From NCBI GenBank assembly GCA_019009955.1, contig JADPXZ010000007.1, positions 585,001 through 649,000 on the forward strand: 64,000 bases of DNA, written 5' to 3'. The translations under genes were made by a program, and so were the position numbers. Source of the DNA: Riptortus pedestris (Eukaryota > Arthropoda > Insecta > Hemiptera > Alydidae). The notes below the pieces were generated by a model. That model searched no databases. It had not been told where the DNA came from and saw only the letters and a program-made list of their open reading frames with translations. Below are positions 20,238 to 30,129 of the stretch, piece by piece (positions within the stretch are counted from its first letter, which is position 1; every line of letters begins with the position of its first letter).

Positions 20238-23200
20238 TATATACTAGCTGAGATAGCCGGCTTCGCCCGGGATATTGATTTGAGGCTGAATGTTGATGGT
20301 AATTTATTAGCAAGGCTTTACTTTGCAACATTTTGACATTAATCCGCACCAGTATTTTAAGGTCTATATCCCGTCGTTGCTTGTGCGATTTGTTAATAAT
20401 AACAATTCAAGGAAAAGACTTCACTGTCGTCCATAATTGTCATAATTCCCGTCTCCTGTGCATAATATGCATTAGATTTGAATTATTACAAGGACAAAAT
20501 ATTAACATAGATTTGAATTAATTTCTTCCAGCTGAGAGGTACCTGGTAGTTTGATATTGTAATAGAACTGTTGAGCATAATCCAATTATTTCTAAGCGAA
20601 TTACTTGCTTACACATGCATTGTTCCCGAAAAAAATATATAAAATAAAAGTAACTCGAAATGAACAAAGTAAGACAAGGTTTGTTATGAGCACAAGTTAA
20701 TCTCGAAAACAAACAACATAGACAATGATAAAATCGCGAGTTTATTATATTTCAGGCCTCCTTCATAACCCCCCCCCCCCTCCCATTTGGACCTGACAAA
20801 TTTTAATATAGCTTAAAATCATGGAAGATATTAATGCTAAATTCACATTCCGAGTTTTTTTAATTTCGGTTTCGCAATCGGTTAGCGCCCAACAAAATTG
20901 TTGGCTCTCTCCGCCTTTAGTATTTAGTGTATATCTCGTTTATTACTTTGTTATACGACAAAAAGTGAATAATAACAAAAGTTAGCTTCTAAATGAACAA
21001 AAAAACAACTTTTGTTATGTGGCATATTTACCGAAAAACACCATACAATCGATTTTTATTTCGTAACCCAATCGCTATTTTTCTAATTTCAGGCCTCCCT
21101 TGTAAACTCCCACTCCTGCCATGTCCCCTAGAAATGTTTGGTATGGCTCTATTACTAATGGAGGCGTTAGTGCTAATACACATACCGAGTTTTTAGTTAG
21201 TTTTAGTCTTGGTTGAGGTCCTTTTGCCAAATAAAATTGCTCACTTCCCGTTGTTTTTTTCAGACGTATATCTTGGTTTTAATTAATACGTTATACGAAA
21301 AAAGTGTATATAACAAAAGTTACTCTAAATAACAAAATAAACAACATTTTTTTATGTCCATACTTGTCGAAAAACCAATAGGAAACGAAATATCACTTAT
21401 TTTTAATTTCAGGCCTCTCTTATAACCCCCACTTCTGTTCGTCTCTGAAAATTAATATAGCTTAAAGTCTAAGTTGGGTTAGTTGTTATGTACATACCAA
21501 GTTTCATAAAATTCATCCGGCTTTTTTCAGTTACATCCGTTTATAGCGTGGTAAAAAGGTAAACAAACAAACAGACAACCAAAGAAATAACAAAATGCAG
21601 TTATTGTGTTCTATGGACATGTGAAATGAAAAGATATATGGTGTCTATGACATGTGAGAATGAAAAGTTATCGTGAAAATTTTGCGAAAAAAAATCAATG
21701 TACAAGACAGAGGTTACAATTTTATATATATACTATATACATACTAGCGAAAAAAATCCAATGTACAGACAGAGGTTTACAATTTTATATATATTATATA
21801 TACATATGGTTATAGAAAAAAAACCCCGACAGAACGTTGTCACTGGGATGATATTATGAAAGCGATTAGGATATTAAATTTAATAATATTATGTTTAAAA
21901 CAAAAGCTACTTTTAATAACACAAAAAACAACTTTTTGTTATGGTGCACGTTTGCCTAAAAACAAATAGAAAATGGAATATCGCCAATTTTTTATTCAGG
22001 CCTCCGTTATAACCGCCACTCCCGTTCGAACCTAAAAAATGTAATATAGCTTATAATCGTGGAAGAATTAATGCTGATTTACATGTTTTGTTAAGTTCGG
22101 TTCAATCGTTAGTGCCCGATAAAATTGTTGGCTCCCGCTTTAATTTTTTAGCGTATATCTCGTTTATACTTTGTTATACGACAAAAGTGAATATAACAAA
22201 AGTTACTCTAAATAACAAAGTAAACGACTTTTATCCTGTGCATATTTGTCGAAAAATCGATAGGAAACGAAATATGGCTCTATTTAATTTGAGTCGTCCG
22301 TTGGTAGCGCCACTCCTACCTCCATCTGCCTTGGGCTGATTTGTGAATCTAAACCATCCACGGCGTCACCCAAACGCATACAATTCATTCAAATCGCTCC
22401 AGCCGTTTAGCAACAGTTCACTCACATACACACAACTACACTAGAATTATATATATACTAGCTAAGGTACCCGGTGACGCCCGGGAAATCATTATTGACT
22501 TACTAAAGATGGTATTTTGATAGCAAGATTTCAATGTGTACAATTGCACTTCCATCCAAGACGTAATGGTTTTCCGAAATAGCCAACCCTGAAGGGTAAC
22601 TTCAGGGGATTGATATAATAGAAATTTTAGTTTTGAAGAATAAATGAAAATGTGTTCCTAATCTATCCCTCTACACTTTTTGACTCACCTTTTTTCAATA
22701 ATTCAAAACATAATCATGGGTAGCATTTATTACAATTAAATATCATCTATAATGAACATATTTCCTTTCAAAAGCCAATCCGAGCTCATATAATATAAGG
22801 CAAAGTTTTTGCATGTAAGATTATATTTGTAATAGCGAATCACACTGGAAACTACTTTCAGTAATGCCAGACGGGAAATTAGTAAACTCAATTATCTAGT
22901 AAGGCTCCATTCATCTTCCGTTCCCGCATGAGACCTCTCAACATTCTTCTACTTAAATTATTGATTCAAAACATTATTTTAATAATTTATCTACCAGATG
23001 GAACTAAATAATAGTGGTACCCTGAATATATCGAGTTTAAACGCATATTGTTTTTTGTCATAATGACATTACCATTAACGTTTAATTATTATGATAGCAC
23101 ATATTTGTTTCAATAACATCAAGTTACATTATACATTTTAAATAATGGAAATGCTCTTATAGTTCATATTTCTATTGGAAATAAATTACAAAGTTAATTT

Positions 23201-24588
23201 CTAGGTAAAATAAATAAATGAGGAGGGGATGACGAAGATTTATAACCTCACTAATCCGAATCATACTTTGAACTATCATATAAGATGAAAACATAACATC
23301 ATTTGTCATAATATTCATTTATTAAAAACCATTAAATAAGTACTAATATAATTATTGACTCCCGTTTAGCGTATATCCCGTGTTTACTTCATTTTACGAC
23401 AAAAGTGAATGCACACAAAAGTTACTCTAAATGACAAAGTAAACGACTTTTGTTCTGTGCATGTTTGCCGAAAAACAAATAGAAAATAAAAAAAGCGAGT
23501 TTTTTATTTCAGCCACTCTTATAATCCCCACTCCCATTTGAACCTAAAAATTTTAATATAGCTTATAATCATGGAAGAATTAATGCTAATTCACACACCG
23601 AGTTTTGCTAAGTTCGCTTCATTGTTGGCTCTCGCTTTAGATTTTAGTGTATATTTCGTTTATAACAAAAGTTACTTTAAATAGAAAAATAAACTACTTT
23701 TGTCATGCGCATAAAAGAAACCCCAATTGAAAACGAAATACAGCTATTTTTAATTTCAGGCCTCCCTTACAACCCCCACTCCTGCCCGTCCCTAGAAATG
23801 TTAGGATGGCTTATTATAAGGAAGGTGTTAGTGATAATTCACATACAGAGTTTCATTTAGTTCCGTTGAGTCTTTCGTGCCAAATAAAATTGTTCACTTC
23901 CGCTATAGGTTTCAGTGTATACATCGTTTATAATTCGGTATACAAAAAAATGTATATAACAAAAGTTACTTTAAATAACAAAATAAACGACTTTTGTTAT
24001 GTTCATACTTGCCGAAAAACCAATAGGAAACGAAATATCGCTACTTTTAATTTCTGGCCTCCCTTACAACCCCCACTCCTGCCTGTCCCTAGAAATGTTG
24101 GTATGGCTTGTAATAATGAGAGCGCTAGTGCTAATACACATACCGAGTTTTATTTATTTCGGTTGGGTCTTTTGTCCCAAATAAAATTGTTCACTTCCGC
24201 TATAGGTTTTAGCGTATATCTCGTTTATAATTTGGTATACGAAAAAAGTGTATAAAATAAAAGTTACTCTAAATAACAAAATAAGCAAATTTTGTTATGT
24301 GTATATTTGCCGAAAAACCAATAGGAAACGAAATATCGCTATTTTTAATTTCTTGCCTCCCTTATAACCCCCACTCCTGTTCATCTCAGAGAATTTTAGT
24401 ATAGCCTAAAGTCTAAGTTGGGTTAGTAGTAATATACATACCAAGTTTCATAAAATTCGGTTCAGCCGTTTTTGTGTGAAAAGGTAACAAACAAACAAAC
24501 ACGAAAGAAACAAAATGCAGTTATGGTGTCTATGACATGTGAAACGAAAAGTTTTCGTGAAAAAAATCAATCTACAGACAGAGGTTAC

Positions 24589-24640
<52 letters not shown>

Positions 24641-25927
24641 GTAACCTCTGTCCTGTACATTAATAAATTTCACGATAACTTTTCGTTTCACATGTCATAG
24701 ACACCATAACTGCATTTTGTTTCTTTTGTGTATGTTTGTTTGTTTGTTTGTTACCTTTTCACGCATAAACGGCTGAACTGAAGTTTATGAATTTTTGTAT
24801 GTATATTACTGCTAGCCCAACTTAGATTTTAGGCTATGTTAGTATTCTCTGAGACGAACAGGAGTGGGGGTTATAAGGGAGGCCAGAAATTAAAAATAGC
24901 GATATTTCATTTCCTATTGGTTTGTCGGCAAATATGAACATAACAAAAGTTGTTTATTTTGTTATTTAGAGTAACTTTTGTTATATAGACTTTTTTCATA
25001 TACCGAATTATAAATGAGATATATGCTAAAACCTATAGTGGAAGTGAACAATTTTGTTACAAAAGACCCAACCGAAATAAATAAAACTCAGTATGTGTAT
25101 TAGCACTAACGCTTTCATTATAACAAGCCATACCAACGTTTCTAGGGACGGGCAGGAGTGGGGGTTGTAAGGGAGTCCTGAATTTAAAAATAGCAGTATT
25201 TCGTTTTCTATTTGGTTATTTAGAGTAACTTTTGTCATATTCATTTTTGTCTTTTAACAAAGTATAAACGAGATATACACTATAAACTAAAGCGAGAGTC
25301 AACTATTTTATTGGGCGCTAACGATTGAACCGAACTTAAAAAAACTAGGTATGTCAATTAGCATTAATTCTTCCATGATTATAAGCTATATTAAATTTTT
25401 TAGGTTAGAACGGGAGGGGTGGTTATAACGGAGGCCTGAAATAAAAATTCGCAATATTTCATTGTCTATTTGTTTTTCGGCAAACATGCACATAACAAAA
25501 GTTGTTTACTTTGTTATTTAGATTAACTTTTTTTTTTTTATACATTTCTCCAGGAACAATGTGTGGAGCAAGTAATTTGCATGGAATTATTGATATGCTC
25601 AACAATTCATTCCAATTTGAACTATGAGGTACCTCAGCTGGAAAAATAAATTCAAATCTACGTTAATATCTTGTCGTTAATAACTCCAATCTATGCATAA
25701 TGCACAGGAGACGGGAAATATGACAATATGGACAACAGTGAAGTCTTGCATAAAAAATTAATTTTATTATTAACAAACGCCAACGACGGGTATTAACCCT
25801 AGACACTGGGACGGGTAAATGTCAAAATATTGTGCAAAGTAAAGCCTTGCCAAAAAAAATACCATCACCATTCAACCTCAAATCAATTCCCGGGCGAAGC
25901 CGGCTACCTCAGCTAGTATATATATAC

Positions 25928-25979
<52 letters not shown>

Positions 25980-26130
25980 TAATGTTTACTATGGCTTTAT
26001 GTTTTTCAGATGAGCGTCGGTGAGCGAGCGAGGCTTACGTGTTCTCCGGACTTTGCCTATGGATCCCGAGGCCACCCTGGAATATATCCTTTAATGCTTT
26101 TATATTTTATATATACCCACATATATTATA

Positions 26131-26180
<50 letters not shown>

Positions 26181-29100
26181 GTAACCTCTGTCTGTACATT
26201 GATTTTTTTCACGAAATTTCACGATAACTTTTCGTTTCACATGTCATAGACACCATAACTGCATTTTGTTTCTTTCGTGTCTGTTTGTTTGTTTATTTGT
26301 TTGTTACCTTTTCACGCATAAACGGCTGAACCAAATTTTATGAAACTTAGTATGTATATTACTACTAGCCCAACTTAGACTTTAGGCTATATTAATATTC
26401 TCTGAGACTAACAGGAGTGTGGGTTATAAGGGAGGCCTGAAATTAAAAATAGCGATATTTCGTTTCCTATTGCTTTTTCGGCAAACATTCACATATCAAA
26501 ATTTATTTATTTTATTATTTAGAGTAACTTTCGTTATATAGAATTTCGTCGTATATCTAAGTATAAATGAGTTATACGCTAAAAAATATAGCGGGAGTCG
26601 ACAATTTTATTCGGCACAAAAGAATCAACCGAACAAAATAAAACTTGGTACGTGTATTAGCACTAACGCCTTCCTTATAACAAGCCATACCAACATTTCT
26701 AGGGACGGGCAGGAGTGGGGGTTATATGGGAGGCCTGAAATTAAAAATAGCGATATTTTGTTTCCTATTGCCCTTTCAGCAAATATGCACATAACAAAAG
26801 TTGTTTATTTCGTTATTTAGAGTAACTTTTGTTATATTCACTTTTGTCGTATAGAGAAGTATAAACGTGATATATACTAAAATCTAAAACGGGAGCCAAC
26901 AATTTTGTTGGGCACTAACGATTGAACCGAACTTAGCAAAACTCAGTGTGTGAATTAGCATTAATTCTTCCATGATTATAAGCTATATTAAAAATTTTAG
27001 GTTCAAAGGGGAGTGGGGATTATAAGAGAGGCTGAAATGAAAAACTCGCTTTTTATATTTTCTATTTGTTTTTCGGCAAATATTCTATTTGTTACGCAAC
27101 GTGCGTTCTGTGTAAAGGCGTATTACAAAAATGGCGATTCTTGCATTATTGCGCGGCGTCTATTTCGCTCGCATTTTAATTTACATGATTTAAACCAATG
27201 TCCAAGTGATAGAGCGATCAGATCATGGGTAAGAAAGTTTGAGTCTTCGGGTTCGACCTTAATTGAAAAAACTGCGGGACGTCCAAGGTCGGTAAGAACG
27301 GAGGAAAATGTAAGCGAAGTCGTGGCGTCCGTACGGCGTGATCCCCAACAGTCGTCCCGAAAGAGATCAGCTGAGCTCGCCATATCAAGAACATCATTAC
27401 AGAGGCGTATTATTTTGACTAAAGAATCTTAAAATTACTTAAATACAAACCTGTTATTTTATAAAAAATAAATTTTAACAACTAACCAATTAAACAGGAG
27501 GGGGGTTATAAGGGAAGGCCTGAAGATGATAAAAATTCACCATATTTAATACAATGTATAATAAACGAGTACTGGAAATATATAATATGATTGAAGAGAC
27601 AGTTGAACCGCCTTATCGAACAAATATTTCTATTATTAGCAAATCCACGGAAACGACGGGTATTAACTCTAAACCACTGGGACGGTGTGTAAAATGACAC
27701 CAAAGAACCAAATATGCAGTATAACGGTTGTCTTATGACATGTGAAACGTAAAAGTTTACCGTAGAAATTTGGTCGAAAAAAATCAATGTACAGACATTG
27801 AATGAGGGTTAGCGAATTTTATATATATATATATATTACAATATTATATATATAAGTAAGTATATCAAAATATATATCAATATATATACCATACATACAA
27901 CTATACAGTTTCTGAACGGACCTCATTTTTCTTATGAGAGCGTCATCGTTTCTCAATAGGATCGATGGAGAGAGACTAATTAATGAAGAAAAGAACTCCC
28001 GAAAATTCCATCATGAGTACAACCCTCATATAAGCTGTTCAGACTGTATTTAGTCGTAGATTTAACATAAAAAGACAGATCAATCTTCTGTTAATGGCTG
28101 AATCACGGACCCAGTGGGGAGGGGGGTGTTTTTGCGAAAAATTCGAAATATCTCCATTGATCATAATAATCGTGACTCAAAAACATTGTACATAACCAAT
28201 CTTATTGCTAAAATTCTAATTTTCCTATAAAAGTATTAGTCTATATATCATCTCTATTCTCTTATCTTTGAATAATTAGGGGCCGAGATATTTGAGCATT
28301 TTTCCAGTTCATTCATCCTCGAGCAAAGAGCCACCACTCCATGCTCGTGTCCACATAAACAATACTCTGGTTACTATAATAAACCGCATTATTCCAAGCT
28401 TAAATCATACCAAAATATTGTTTTCTGAAGACCGTGAACCTTTATTACAAAATCCGTATGAAACTAGACAATTATTCGGGTTTCATTATAAATTACAGTA
28501 CTAGATATAGGTAAATAGTTTGCAATCAAATTCAATACGTTATATTCAGATATATTAAGGAGTTAATTGTTTTTCTTTCTAGGTAATAAGTTCGGACAGA
28601 ACTGTTATGTTTTCCATATTCAGCTGCTATTCCCGTTCGGGATGGGTTTTCTCATTAGCATCATGTAATTTATTTCGCTGTATTATCTGCTACGCGGTGT
28701 GTTTGAGTGTTTTAGACACGATGCACATTTTAGTCTATTGGGCGCACAAACTTTCACCGGCTGCCGAAAAATATGCTTAGTTTACTTTTTTATTTTTTAT
28801 TTTTCTATAATTAAAACAAATTCTATGTCATCATCACAACACTCCTCTTCTCTCTCTCTTCTCCTCTCTCTCTACTCCCTCTCTCCAGCCAATCCCCCCC
28901 TCCCCCTCGCTCTCACCCTTCCAGCACCTCATCCTCCCCCCCCACTCGACTCCTCTCTCTCTCTTCTCTTCTCTACTCTCTCTCACTCTCTCTCTCTCTC
29001 TCCCCCCTTCAGCTTCCCACTCCCCCACCCCCCCACCCTCACTCTCTCTCTCTCTCTCTCTCTTCTCTATCTCTTCTCTCTTCTCTCTCTCTCTCTTGGT

Positions 29101-29849
29101 CTCTCATCTCTCCTTCTCTCATCTACTCTCTCTCTCTATCTCTCTCTCTCTCCCCCCTACTCACTTCTCCCCCACCCCTCACTTCTCTCTACCCCACTCA
29201 CCTCTCTCGTCTCTCTCTCTCACTCTCTCCTCTCTTCTTCTCTCCCCCCCCTCTCTTCTTCCACCACTCCCCTACTCTCTCCTCTCCCCCCTCTCTCTCT
29301 CTCTCCCCCTCTCACTCTTTCTCTCCCCCTCTCTCTCTTCTCCCCTCACTCTCTGTCTCTCTCTCCCACTATCTATCTCCCCCTTCTCTCTCTCTTCTCC
29401 CCCCCCTCTCTCTCTCTTCTCCCCCCCCTCTCTCTCTCTTCTCCCCCCCCTCTCTCTCTCTCATCTCCTCTTCCTCCCTCTTGCTTCCCTCTCATGCTCT
29501 CTCACCTCCTCTCTCTCTCTCCTCTCCTCGACCTCCCTCTTGCTTCCCGCTCATGCTCTCTCCCCTCCTCTACTCTCTCTCTCTCCCTCTTTTTTTTTTT
29601 TATTTATCTATATTAAACCAAAACTTGGAGTGAAAAAATTTTAAATGTGTTTCTTTATTATATTTATTTATATATTTAAATTCGTGTTGTAACTGTAAAC
29701 TGAATATATATATTTAATTATAATATATTATATATACTATAATATATATATATATCTTTGGTATATGTACTTAACACGACTAGATGTGCACTATCCCGCC
29801 GCACGCGACCTTGATATTCGACGTGGAGCTGCTCAAGGTCGAGCCTTGA
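17764..29849 (+). CDS. FKBP1A: FKBP12 peptidyl-prolyl isomerase, five coding exons
   Basis: CDS is join(17764-17800, 17883-17930, 20039-20151, 26010-26083, 29792-29849): 330 nt, 109 codons plus TGA, the normal size of a single-domain cytosolic FKBP. The protein starts [13 protein letters not shown] and ends LLKVEP. In human numbering (Met excluded) Y26, F36, D37, R42, F46, E54, V55, I56, W59, Y82, H87, I90, I91 and F99 are all present, so it should bind FK506/rapamycin and catalyse prolyl isomerisation. Known partners of the family are ryanodine receptors and type I TGF-beta receptors. Introns 1-3 are GT-AG. Intron 4 is AT-AC with U12 signals. A poly(A) signal lies at 30,094. The symbol follows the mammalian orthologue. 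Confidence 0.95.
17883..17930 (+). CDS. FKBP1A: FKBP12 coding exon 2
   Basis: This encodes [16 protein letters not shown], including active-site Tyr26, and ends with the first G of a Gly codon. The donor is ACCG|GTAAGC. Intron 2 (2,108 bp) is almost filled by the 198-bp array. Confidence 0.93.
18117..20023 (+). repeat. 198-bp tandem array in FKBP12 intron 2, 10 copies
   Basis: CCAAATATCTCCGTTATTAT recurs at about 18,126, 18,324, 18,522, 18,720, 18,917, 19,117, 19,315, 19,510, 19,708 and 19,905. A core of about 145 bp is almost invariant between copies, while the 50-bp spacer after CCGAGATATT varies. The last copy is cut at AAATATTAACC and runs into the intron 3' splice site 15 bp later. The core resembles the middle of the K repeats. 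Confidence 0.97.
20039..20151 (+). CDS. FKBP1A: FKBP12 coding exon 3
   Basis: This is the largest exon. It encodes [15 protein letters not shown] through WDQGVAQ with Phe36, Asp37, Arg42, Phe46, Glu54-Val55-Ile56 and Trp59. The acceptor is CGTTGTAG and the donor GCAG|GTAAAA, in phase 0. Confidence 0.95.
20196..20242. repeat. (TA)n at the left edge of a P repeat
   Basis: A TA run directly followed by TACTAGCTGAGATAGCCGG. Confidence 0.93.
20243..21805 (+). repeat. P-family modular repeat, forward
   Basis: The head is ACTAGCTGAGATAGCCGGCT plus TCGCCCGGG. Then come a unique head module and internal units of about 300 bp marked by CAGGCCTCC(C)TTATAACC.., CCGAGTTTT and AACAAAAGTTACTC. The end is marked by TTCATAAAATTC, AAACAAAC.. 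and CAGAGGTTACAATTTTATAT. The end module is present twice (about 21,720 and 21,780). No transposase or RT frame is visible. The class is unassigned; heads and tails like this are common in arthropod repeats. Confidence 0.75.
21863..22450 (+). repeat. N-family repeat, forward
   Basis: This starts at AATTTAATAATATTATGTTT, has internal P-like units, and ends GGCGTCACCCAAACGCATAC .. CACAACTACACTAGAATTATA. Inverted and direct copies lie at 53,984-54,570, 60,970-61,552 and 61,840-62,140. Confidence 0.75.
22455..24593 (+). repeat. P-family repeat island, forward
   Basis: The head is ACTAGCTAAGGTACCCGGTG, followed by a different head module (22,500-23,330), then four or more 300-bp units and the CAGAGGTTACAATTTTATAT end. 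It meets the inverted copy at 24,638 tail to tail across a TA tract. Short ORFs such as 23,806-24,255 are repeat shadows. Confidence 0.75.
24594..24637. repeat. (TA)n at the centre of a fold-back
   Basis: This lies between opposite-facing P ends (ACAGAGGTTACAATTT on the left, AATTGTAACCTCTGTC on the right). Confidence 0.95.
24638..25917 (-). repeat. P-family repeat, complete inverted copy
   Basis: From the tail AATTGTAACCTCTGTC to the head AGCCGGCTACCTCAGCTAGT, about 1.28 kb: one end module, two to three internal units and the standard head module (CAATATTTTGACATTTACCC on its own strand). It lies in FKBP12 intron 3 and is followed by TA repeats. Confidence 0.78.
25916..25975. repeat. (TA)n before FKBP12 exon 4
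   Basis: A TA-rich run ends about 35 bp upstream of the exon 4 acceptor. Confidence 0.9.
26010..26083 (+). CDS. FKBP1A: FKBP12 coding exon 4
   Basis: This encodes [18 protein letters not shown] and SRGHPG plus two bases (AT) of an Ile codon, so it ends in phase 2. The acceptor is GTTTTTCAG. No GT donor is available near the required position; the intron begins ATATCCTTT. Tyr82 and His87 of the active site are here. Confidence 0.95.
26084..26092 (+). promoter_or_regulatory. U12-type 5' splice site (AT-AC)
   Basis: ATATCCTTT is a perfect match to the U12 donor consensus and immediately follows the last two bases of exon 4. It would pair with U11 and U6atac snRNAs. Confidence 0.92.
26132..26175. 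repeat. (TA)n
   Basis: A TA run at the start of an inverted P repeat in the U12 intron. Confidence 0.9.
26176..27087 (-). repeat. P-family repeat, inverted, interrupted
   Basis: It begins AATTGTAACCTCTGTCTGTA, carries two to three internal units, and is interrupted at TTTTTCGGCAAATATTCTAT by the transposase fragment at 27,088. A short continuation (AGGAGGGGGGTTATAAGGGA) is seen at 27,497-27,530. Confidence 0.7.
27088..27429 (+). pseudogene. Mariner-type transposase N-terminal helix-turn-helix fragment (DUF4817-like)
   Basis: Reading [53 protein letters not shown] and [20 protein letters not shown] gives the bipartite DNA-binding region of mariner-like transposases in insects: a first HTH, a GRPR linker, then a second HTH. 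The frame stops after TKES at 27,429-27,432. The catalytic DD(E/D) domain is absent, so this is a truncated insert in the FKBP12 U12 intron. Confidence 0.75.
27497..27904. repeat. Degraded P-repeat pieces and TA-rich DNA
   Basis: Remnants of P head (AAATCCACGGAAACGACGGG) and tail (CATGTGAAACG, AAATCAATGTACAGACA) carry extra bases relative to other copies. TA/ATATAT runs fill 27,820-27,900. Confidence 0.55.
27905..28795 (+). repeat. K-family repeat, copy with many small insertions
   Basis: Same order as 144-672 and 54,600-55,312: AATCACGGACCCAGTGGGGA, AATATCTCCATTGATC, ATAACCAATCTTATTGC, CCGAGATATTTG, GTTTTTCTTTCTAGG, CATTAGCATCATGTAA and GCTTAGTTTAC. Single-base insertions are frequent, which suggests local consensus errors. 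It lies within the FKBP12 U12 intron. Confidence 0.65.
28845..29595 (+). repeat. CT-rich low-complexity tract in FKBP12 intron 4
   Basis: TCTC and CCCC runs with a local repeat near 29,390-29,590 (CTCTCTTCTCCCCCCC). Long Ser/Leu/Pro frames here are compositional. Confidence 0.93.
29767..29791 (+). promoter_or_regulatory. U12-type branch site and AC acceptor
   Basis: TGTACTTAAC (29,766-29,775) matches the core of the U12 branch-site consensus (CCTTAAC-like). It is followed 16-18 nt later by GTGCAC, ending the intron with AC at 29,790-29,791. The spacing is within the short range typical of U12 introns. Intron length is 3,708 bp. Confidence 0.85.
29792..29849 (+). CDS. FKBP1A: FKBP12 coding exon 5
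   Basis: The first T completes the split Ile codon (AT|T). The exon then encodes [18 protein letters not shown] and TGA (29,847-29,849). Ile91 and Phe99 of the pocket are here. Only an AC acceptor restores this conserved junction. Confidence 0.95.
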
Positions 29850-30115
29850 ACCTACCACCATCATCATCATCAACGAGCATTTACCGACTCACCTCCTTCT
29901 CCCCGACCATTCTATCGACGTCCAATTTACAATATATGCTAATATATAAACACACTCTAAATATATCTCTATATGTTGGAAGAGTCTCTCAGAGAATGTT
30001 GATCGCGTTGGAGTTGTTGCCCGACTAAAGGCTGGCCGCAGCTTCACTCTTCAACATCACTTGCATTATTATCATCTCTCTAGTATTAGCAATAATAAAG
30101 GAAATATTTAAAACT
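29850..30115 (+). other. FKBP12 3' UTR (approximate)
   Basis: From the stop codon to just past the poly(A) signal. It includes a short CATCAT run. The cleavage site is inferred. Confidence 0.6.
30094..30099 (+). terminator. Poly(A) signal AATAAA
   Basis: A canonical hexamer 245 bp after the FKBP12 stop codon and before the CT-rich tract. Confidence 0.65.
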
Positions 30116-30129
30116 TGGCTTATATTTTA

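Noticed and set aside
23806..24255. ORFs of 60-149 codons in P repeats (also 34,516-34,824, 52,548-52,733 and 52,846-53,031)
   Set aside because: They recur because the repeat unit is shared, start at different points, lack recognisable domains and shift frame between copies.
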